From Pseudoneurospora amorphoporcata (Eukaryota; Ascomycota; Sordariomycetes; Sordariales; Sordariaceae), in NCBI GenBank assembly GCA_033297205.1, contig MU859176.1, forward strand, positions 1-64,000: DNA of 64,000 bases, read 5' to 3'. The position numbers were made by a program, and so were the translations under genes. Under the pieces are notes generated by a model. The model ran no database searches and was not told where the DNA came from. It saw only the letters and a list, made by a program, of their open reading frames with translations. Of this stretch, positions 58,077-64,000 are shown one piece after another. Each line of letters opens with the position of its first letter. Position 1 is the stretch's first letter.

Positions 58077-60582
58077 ATGAGTTGGGCAACTGAGGGCAAC
58101 GCACAGCCGATTTCGTGCTTGGAGTGCCGTCGTCGGAAACAGAAGGTAAGTTCTGAGACGCTTTGGGTGTCGAACACCTTCAAAGACCTATGGATCAAGC
58201 CGGTCTAACGTTAGAGTTAGTGCAATCGTCAGTTTCCATGCAACCATTGCTCGAAGAGAGGAGTCGCCCATCTTTGCCGATTCGTTCCGAAGAAAGCCAA
58301 CAAAAGTGACACAGCCTCCGATGAGGGTTCATTGAGGTAAGCCATGCCATAGATACCCATCCTAGAGGCAATGAGAAATTCTTTCTGACAGTGCGTTCTT
58401 TTCAGCGTGTCAAAGAAGCGAGGTTTCGAATCTCCCAATGAGGAATCCTATTTCGACGAGAACGGTTACCAAGATGGCGAAAACGACGAGGCCGACGAGG
58501 TCGATGCTCTCAATGCCCTCGGCTATATGCCACACACTCACCACGTGTTGCTTGGTAAGACAAACATGGGGACGACTGATTCGAAAGATGAGCCTGTCCA
58601 ATCGAAGGAACTGCAAGCTGCAATCATGTCAATGCCTGCCAAGCCATATATAGGTATGCCACTCACCCTTCGATGTTTGACGTTGCGCGCGAGACTGTGC
58701 CTAACACCAAGCAGATTGTCTGGTGGACAACTGGCTCAATGGTGCAAATCACCACTATTACGCCTTGTATCGACCTCAGTTCAGGACTCAGTATGATGGA
58801 TGGTGGGCGACACCCCCGAACAAGCGTACCCCAGAGTTGACCAGTCTGATCCTGCGGGTTTGTGCCTGCTCGGCCTTATACATTCTGAACGCCGGCGTCA
58901 AGGACAGACTAGAGCGTGAGCTTGGGACCGATGCGTTGACACTCGCCACCACCTTGCACACAACAGCGGAGGGGCTCAGTAAAACGATACCTTCTGGAAA
59001 GGGGGGTCTAGCCCATGTCCAGCAGCTCTTCCTGACCGCTTTCTGGTACAAGTCAGCCGAGAAATGGACCGAAGCGTGGCATGCCCTAGGAACTGCCATT
59101 CATGCCGCATATGAGATAGGGCTTCATCAGGATTCTTTATCTGATGGTATGTCGGAGTTTGATCGCGAGATGAGAAGACGTCTTTGGGGTATCCTGTATA
59201 TGTGGGACTTGTAAGCAAAATCTCCTGCCCCATCCAAACGAAGAAAGTGCTGACAGAGTGGCAGCGCCTTGGGTTCAATGCTTTCTCGGCCGTTACTCGT
59301 CAACCACGCCGACTGCACGTTCGTGGAGCCGACGTTGGCTCTCGACAAAGACCCCGAAAGCCCAGATAAACCGTCTCCATTCTTGCACATGAATCTCCAC
59401 AGCTCCTTGTGCTTGAAGATGGCGGCAGGATTCAAGCCCGTGTCGTCTGACAGCTCCATCCCGCCCGAAGTAAACAAGGCCTTGGTGAGTAAGGCCTTGA
59501 GAGACGTTGTACTGAAGTGGCTGGACGAATTGCCCGCTGCGTATGCTCTCAACAACCCGGACACTCAATGGGACGCGGAGAATGACTGGATCATATTCCA
59601 ACGTCGCTATCTTCACCTCATCGGCCATACGTGCTTGTTCGATCCTCTCAAGCAGTTCGTAACGCGAAATTCTGCAAAGCCAATGTCTGACTTGGAGCTG
59701 GAACTTCGTGAGTCGGGTGTGCTGGCCGCACTGGGCCTCATGGAAGTGTCTCGGACGTTCTTTAATCTTTTGGTGTCCAACGGCGCAAAATTCCACTATG
59801 CCGTCTTTTGCATCTTTGACACCACCACTGTCCTGTGTTCTGGGCTGGTCCACGACGAAGCCCGGAATTTGCCATACCGAGAAACTGTCCTTGAATCCAT
59901 CAAGCGCGGGTTGAGCATGCTGCACGAGTGCACTGGCGACTCGAGGACAGCATTGAGCTTGTGCCGAATTCTGGAAAAGATGGTTGCGAATTTGCCACTT
60001 AGCTACCGGGAGAAGGGTCTGATGGGGTCCACGAAGCGGGTGAAGTCCAAGAGCACGTCTCCAAGTGCTTCGGCTGCTGGTGGGCTCGAAATCGAGGGCA
60101 CTGCTCGGCAGGGCAGAAGTATCGATTCGGCCATCCACTTGGGTGAAGAACCCCGTCAACACAGTAACGCCGGCAGCACAGTTCCCGGCGAACCTTCACC
60201 CGTCGGCAACACAATCTCAGTTGCACCTGAGGCGGCAGTCGGAGATGATGTTAGGCCAAACCATGCTGAGCTCCTCCTGGTGTGCGGCCCGCCGGCGCCG
60301 GCGCCAGCAGAAGCAGCAACAGCGTCATGGCGGACCACCTTGGATCAAAACTTCCAGCCACCTATGTATGACATGGGTCAAATCAACGATCCAGGTCAAT
60401 ACGGGCAGCTCGACTGGCAGATCCAACAGGATCACTTGAACAATCTGGACCTGTTCAACGGGGTGCAGCTGCTTCCGCTCGACGGAGGGGTTCCAACCCT
60501 GCTAAAGCACTGGGACTGGGAGGGCCTCGACGTTGGAAATCCTAGGCTGTGGGACAGTCCTTCTCCGTTAGCTTCGCCTTGA
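58077..60582 (+). CDS. Zn(II)2Cys6 transcription factor with fungal-specific regulatory domain
   Basis: Five exons (58077-58145, 58221-58336, 58406-58653, 58715-59210, 59265-60582) encode 748 residues. The zinc cluster sits at the extreme N-terminus: C14, C17, C24, C30, C33 and C42 (CLECRRRKQK, then CNRQFPCNHCSKRGVAHLC). The first intron falls exactly between K23 and C24. An acidic linker follows, then the fungal-specific transcription factor domain from about residue 155, seen in WWATPPNKRTPELTSLILR, FLTAFWYKSAEKWTEAWHAL, AAYEIGLHQD and REMRRRLWGILYMWDL. The C-terminal ~200 residues are low-complexity (Ser, Pro, Ala) and probably carry activation function. Such proteins bind CGG-containing sites and act in the nucleus. 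Target genes are unknown. The divergence of the C-terminus and lack of a cluster context leave the pathway open. Confidence 0.92.
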
Positions 60583-61728
60583 GCTCTGGTGGCGGATGTG
60601 TATGGCGATGCATGGGCGCTGGTCCTCCTAACGCCTGATGTGTCAGTTTCTAGTTCAATCAATGGATATGAAGAGAAAGGGAATGGGTTGTTGTGTACCA
60701 AATGTGAGCGAGGTTTTGTTCTGTCTCAGAGAGCGAGGAACCTTGCACTGGAGAGCCGTTCAAGGGGCATTGATCAGGGATCTGCTATGGGTAGAGGTTG
60801 CATTGGTATAAGCAAGGAAGGTGAATGATTAGATCAGCTTCGTGGTTTGGTGTCAGATTGTGCTTGTTGACAAGTTATGATAGGATAGTCGGGGTGTTGC
60901 GAATACAAATCAACCTGGAAAGATTTTGGCAAAGATTCCGTTGCATGGGAGGTGAAGAGGTGCAATGTCCAAAACAGAAGATGAAGGGTAACGCTGGGAG
61001 AATTTCCGTGTTGCCTTGAGTCTTGTGCGTATCAGGGTTGGCAAAAACCAGTGGTTTCATTATAGTCCGAGTCGTCTTCGAACTATTTATGTATTCATTT
61101 TCTTCTGGAAGGAACAAATGTGTCCGAATTCTGCAAGTGCACCCCGTAAACTCACCATTCGCGGCAGGTCCATGTGCGCTGACGGGGCCCGAACTCGCTC
61201 GGGTCCGAAGACTTTCGGACAGCGTCCCATTCGTTTCCGAGTGAAGATGTGGGTCCAATAGCACAGGGTAGAATGGAACACCGACTTTTGGTACGACGGA
61301 CCTGAAGTGCGATGAGCGGCCGCCCACGAAATGTCGGAACATCGAAAACTTTGTTCTTCATTGAACTGACTTGAACATGACTGTTCATTCGAGTTCACAT
61401 ATGATTCATTCGAGGCGGTGTCCCATTGGTTGTGGTAGTACTGGGCATGTCAAGATCTGCAAGGGCCTCACAGGCGATTGCATGTCAGGGCGATGAAAAT
61501 CTTCAGAAATCAGAACTATCGTGAGGAAAGCAGGTGTCGGTTCTTGAGGAAATTAGGTATGTTCAACCAGATAAGTTCTCCGAATAGCCTCAAAAGATTG
61601 CGTCAAAAGAGGAAGCTGCCCCAAAGTTGATTCAAGAAGAGCAAACGCAGCAAAACGTCCGGACTGTTCCTGCCCTGAAAGATGGCCGTGCTCACAGGGG
61701 CAGCTCTGCCGTGGATTTCCATTGCGGC

Positions 61729-61791
61729 GGGCCCCTGAATGCCAAAGGTGGAGCACCGTTACAGTGGAAAACATTGGCCCTTCAGGGGTCC
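61729..61791. repeat. Imperfect inverted repeat upstream of threonine aldolase
   Basis: GGGCCCCTGAATGCCAA at 61729-61745 pairs with TTGGCCCTTCAGGGGTCC at 61774-61791, with one bulge and one mismatch. The loop is about 28 bases. It lies some 135 bases upstream of the first ATG. Confidence 0.6.
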
Positions 61792-61827
61792 GATAAACCG
61801 GAGACGGCGATGTATGCCCGCAGAGTC

Positions 61828-61880
61828 ACACCGGAAGAGGTCTGTGGTCAGCCCGGCGAGCCCTAGACCTCTTCCGGTGT
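61828..61880. repeat. Perfect 16-bp inverted repeat just upstream of threonine aldolase
   Basis: ACACCGGAAGAGGTCT at 61828-61843 is exactly complementary to AGACCTCTTCCGGTGT at 61865-61880, with a 21-base G/C-rich loop. It ends 44 bases before the ATG at 61925, so it lies in the promoter or 5' UTR. It could be a palindromic factor-binding site or a stem in the transcript. Confidence 0.85.
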
Positions 61881-61924
61881 TCAACGGCGAATTTGACGGA
61901 AATCCTTCGCCACATTGATTGACC

Positions 61925-63332
61925 ATGCCGGCGCACTCCTTAAGAGCCATTGCCCACTATCTAAATATCGCCGGCCGACAAGCTTCACGTTCACACTTCA
62001 GAACCCCGGTGGTTACTTCGTCTGCCCGGCAGTCCTGTGGTTTCTCAACAACATCTCTCAAGATGAGTGTCTCAGACGTCCCAAATGCCTGGGTTGGCAG
62101 CGCCGGCCCGGGAGGCTTCGATCTCCGAAGTAAGGATCTGGAAGTCCGAAACCGAGAATCAAGCGGCCATGACTAACATTATTTTCAGGTGACACCATGA
62201 CAACTCCCACGGCGTCCATGCTTGCCGCTATCCAGTCTTGCTCTCTGCTCGACGATGTCACGCAAGAAGATCCCACCACAAGCGGCCTTGAGGCTCACTG
62301 CGCTGCTTTGTGCGGCAAGGAGGCCGGCCTCCTCGTTTTGTCCGGCACCATGGGCAACCAGCTGGCTATGAGGTCCTTGCTGACCCAACCGCCTCATGGT
62401 GTGCTCTGTGATGCCCGCTGCCACATCGTAAAATATGAGGCTGGAGGGTGAGTGCTCGTGTTTACTGCTTAATAAGACCAGCCTTAACATGATGTGATAG
62501 TGTCTCATCCCTAACGGGTGCTTCGCTCAAGCCCGTTATGCCCAGCAACGGCGTCTATCTTACCCTCAAAGACGTCAAGGCCAACGTCTACCTCGACGAC
62601 GACGTGCACACCTGCCCCACTCGCGTTATCGAGCTCGAAAACACGCTCAACGGCATGATCACGCCGCTCGCCGAAATACGCCGCATCTCTGCATTTGCCC
62701 GCGACAATGGAATCAAGATGCACTGCGACGGCGCGCGCTTGTGGGAGGCGGTGGCCTCTGGCGCCGGAAGCCTTACCGAGTTTGCCGAGTGCTTTGACAC
62801 CATCAGCCTATGCTTCTCCAAGGGCCTTGGTGCGCCCATCGGCAGCGTGCTGGTTGGCCCCAAGGACGTGATTAAGCATGCCCGGTGGGTGAGGAAGTCG
62901 ATTGGTGGTGGGTTAAGGCAGTCGGGCGTAGTGGCCGCTGCGGCGAGGGTTGCTGTTGACGAAACGTTCGGCAAGGGGCCGAACGGTAAAGGCGGCAAGT
63001 TGAAGGGGGCGCATATTCTGGCTAAGGATATCGAGAGGATATGGACAGGCTTGGGCGGCAAGCTCCTTCATCCTGTCGACACCAACATGGTGTGGCTCGA
63101 TCTGAACGATGCCAAGTGCTCGGTGGAGAGGATGAATGAACTCGGTAAGGAGGCCGGATTGAAACTATGGGCACCTCGGTTGGTTATCAGCTACCAGGCG
63201 TATGAAAACCGTGACTTTGTTCTGCCCAGGCTGGAGAACATCTTCAAGATGATCATGCACGAGAAGGCGACAAAGGCCGGCGAAGAATTCCAGAAGGCTG
63301 AGGGAGAGACGTCGCAATACCAGAGCAAATAG
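61925..63332 (+). CDS. GLY1: Threonine aldolase (low-specificity, Gly1 type), possible dual start
   Basis: Exons 61925-62129, 62189-62447 and 62501-63332 encode 431 residues, or 385 from the internal ATG at 62063. This PLP enzyme cleaves threonine or allo-threonine to glycine and acetaldehyde. The signature FDLRSDTMTTPTASM spans intron 1, as expected for the family's DxRSDTxTxPT motif. LDDVTQEDPT, GTMGNQLA and HIVKYEAGG follow. MHCDGARLWEA and SLCFSKGLGAPIGS contain the PLP-aspartate and the Schiff-base lysine. Residues 1-46 are rich in Arg, Ser and His with almost no acidic residues (MPAHSLRAIAHYLNIAGRQA), ending FSTTSLK before MSVSDVPNAW. This resembles a mitochondrial presequence with a cytosolic start behind it. 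The C-terminal tail EFQKAEGETSQYQSK is polar and unconserved. Confidence 0.94.
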
Positions 63333-64000
63333 AGCAAGTACGTCTAGCGATACCTCTAGAGTTTACCTAATCCGAGAGTCTAAGCCTCACCATGAACCGT
63401 CGGCCCGCTCTTTACATGCATAAAAGGGCCGAGAAAAATGCATCTGTGAGGTTGGGCTAGGCGGAACCGCCGATGAGCGAATGAGGAGAAGACTCGAGCG
63501 CAAGGCACCTTCCAAGATGGTGATCCTAATGTGTTGTTGTTGATAAATCAGTTTCTTGGCGCATCGTTGCCAACAGGAACTTGTTGATGCCAAGCACAAA
63601 TTCGTGAAAGGTTGCTTCTTGTTGCTGGCATTTATTGTTTCTCCAGCTTGCCGCTTTCTCTGTTGTTGCGACTTGAAAGTGTCGATGTCTCTCCTTTGAG
63701 GACAGATAGCCCGTTGCATTTTACATGTTCCGAGGAAATGTAAATGCTGAATGGCTCAACCGAGCACACCGATTGGCTCCTGTTGAACTTGAACTTGATG
63801 TTGATCGAAAAGGCGGGTGTTCCTGTCCTAGTGTGATGTTGCGGCTGACGACGACCTTTAAAGTCGACACCGAGCGCCCTTCTCTTCCGCACTGGTACTT
63901 TCCCGCTGTCCGCCGATACAGGGGGCCTCCACCCCACATTTGCTTCCCGCGAGGGATGGAGTTGACTCCACTCCTACCTCCCAGGATCCACTATAGCCAG
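63333..64000. other. Downstream flank of threonine aldolase, no gene seen
   Basis: The last 0.67 kb contains the aldolase 3' UTR. Two overlapping minus-strand frames of 101-110 codons (63387-63719 and 63632-63937) lack recognisable content. A gene entering from the right edge cannot be excluded. Confidence 0.4.

Larger units (their letters stand above)
60583..61924. promoter_or_regulatory. Intergenic region with threonine aldolase promoter
   Basis: About 1.3 kb between two plus-strand genes. The right half holds the aldolase promoter, with two hairpins at 61729-61791 and 61828-61880. The direct repeat TTCATTCGAG occurs twice at about 61380-61415. The minus frame at 60875-61342 is featureless. 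Confidence 0.5.

Overview
The window is nuclear DNA of a filamentous ascomycete, most likely Neurospora or a close member of the Sordariaceae. Genes are on both strands and carry one to four short introns (roughly 50-130 bases) with GTRNGT donors, CTAAC/CTGAC branch sites and AG acceptors. The proteins read like Neurospora orthologues; that judgement rests on memory of the families, not on a search. I found no rRNA, tRNA, CRISPR array or autonomous transposon.

Layout, left to right. The minus-strand MED12/Srb8 gene of the Mediator CDK8 module runs off the left edge inside a glutamine tract (1-5185). Next come a small secreted cysteine-rich protein with an unresolved start (7482-8092, minus) and an unrecognised 200-residue secreted protein (10455-11293, plus). 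Two mitochondrial genes stand head to head: the succinate dehydrogenase iron-sulphur subunit (11909-12911, minus) and a Ptc7-like PP2C phosphatase (13995-15371, plus). They are followed by a Kre9-like GPI-anchored wall protein (17402-18189, minus), a histidine protein methyltransferase of the Hpm1 type (21359-22564, minus), a Baeyer-Villiger-type flavin monooxygenase (24165-26187, plus) and protein phosphatase methylesterase 1 (27227-28743, plus). Then come Dus2 tRNA dihydrouridine synthase (29301-30738, minus), inorganic pyrophosphatase (31676/32081-33136, plus), mitochondrial ribosomal protein mL53 (34030-34467, minus) and the Sec20 SNARE (35283-36811, plus).

The most unusual gene is at 37773-47577 (minus). 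It has two exons and encodes about 3,246 residues, with ten copies of a 12-residue RDPTMPQF-type motif, a perfectly periodic 45-residue acidic coiled-coil array, and further internal duplications. To its right is a gene-poor stretch holding a tandem pair of small paralogues (51757-52215 and 53150-53707) and a 221-bp MITE-like inverted-repeat element flanked by TA (56301-56521). The window ends with a Zn(II)2Cys6 transcription factor (58077-60582, plus) and a threonine aldolase (61925-63332, plus) whose upstream region holds two strong hairpins.

No gene cluster or single pathway is evident; this is mainly a housekeeping region. Three themes recur: mitochondrial function (SDHB, Ptc7, mL53), two genes whose layout suggests paired mitochondrial and cytosolic products from alternative start codons (pyrophosphatase, threonine aldolase), and lineage-specific proteins built from repeats. 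Exon boundaries were worked out by hand from splice signals and reading-frame continuity and have not been checked against transcripts.
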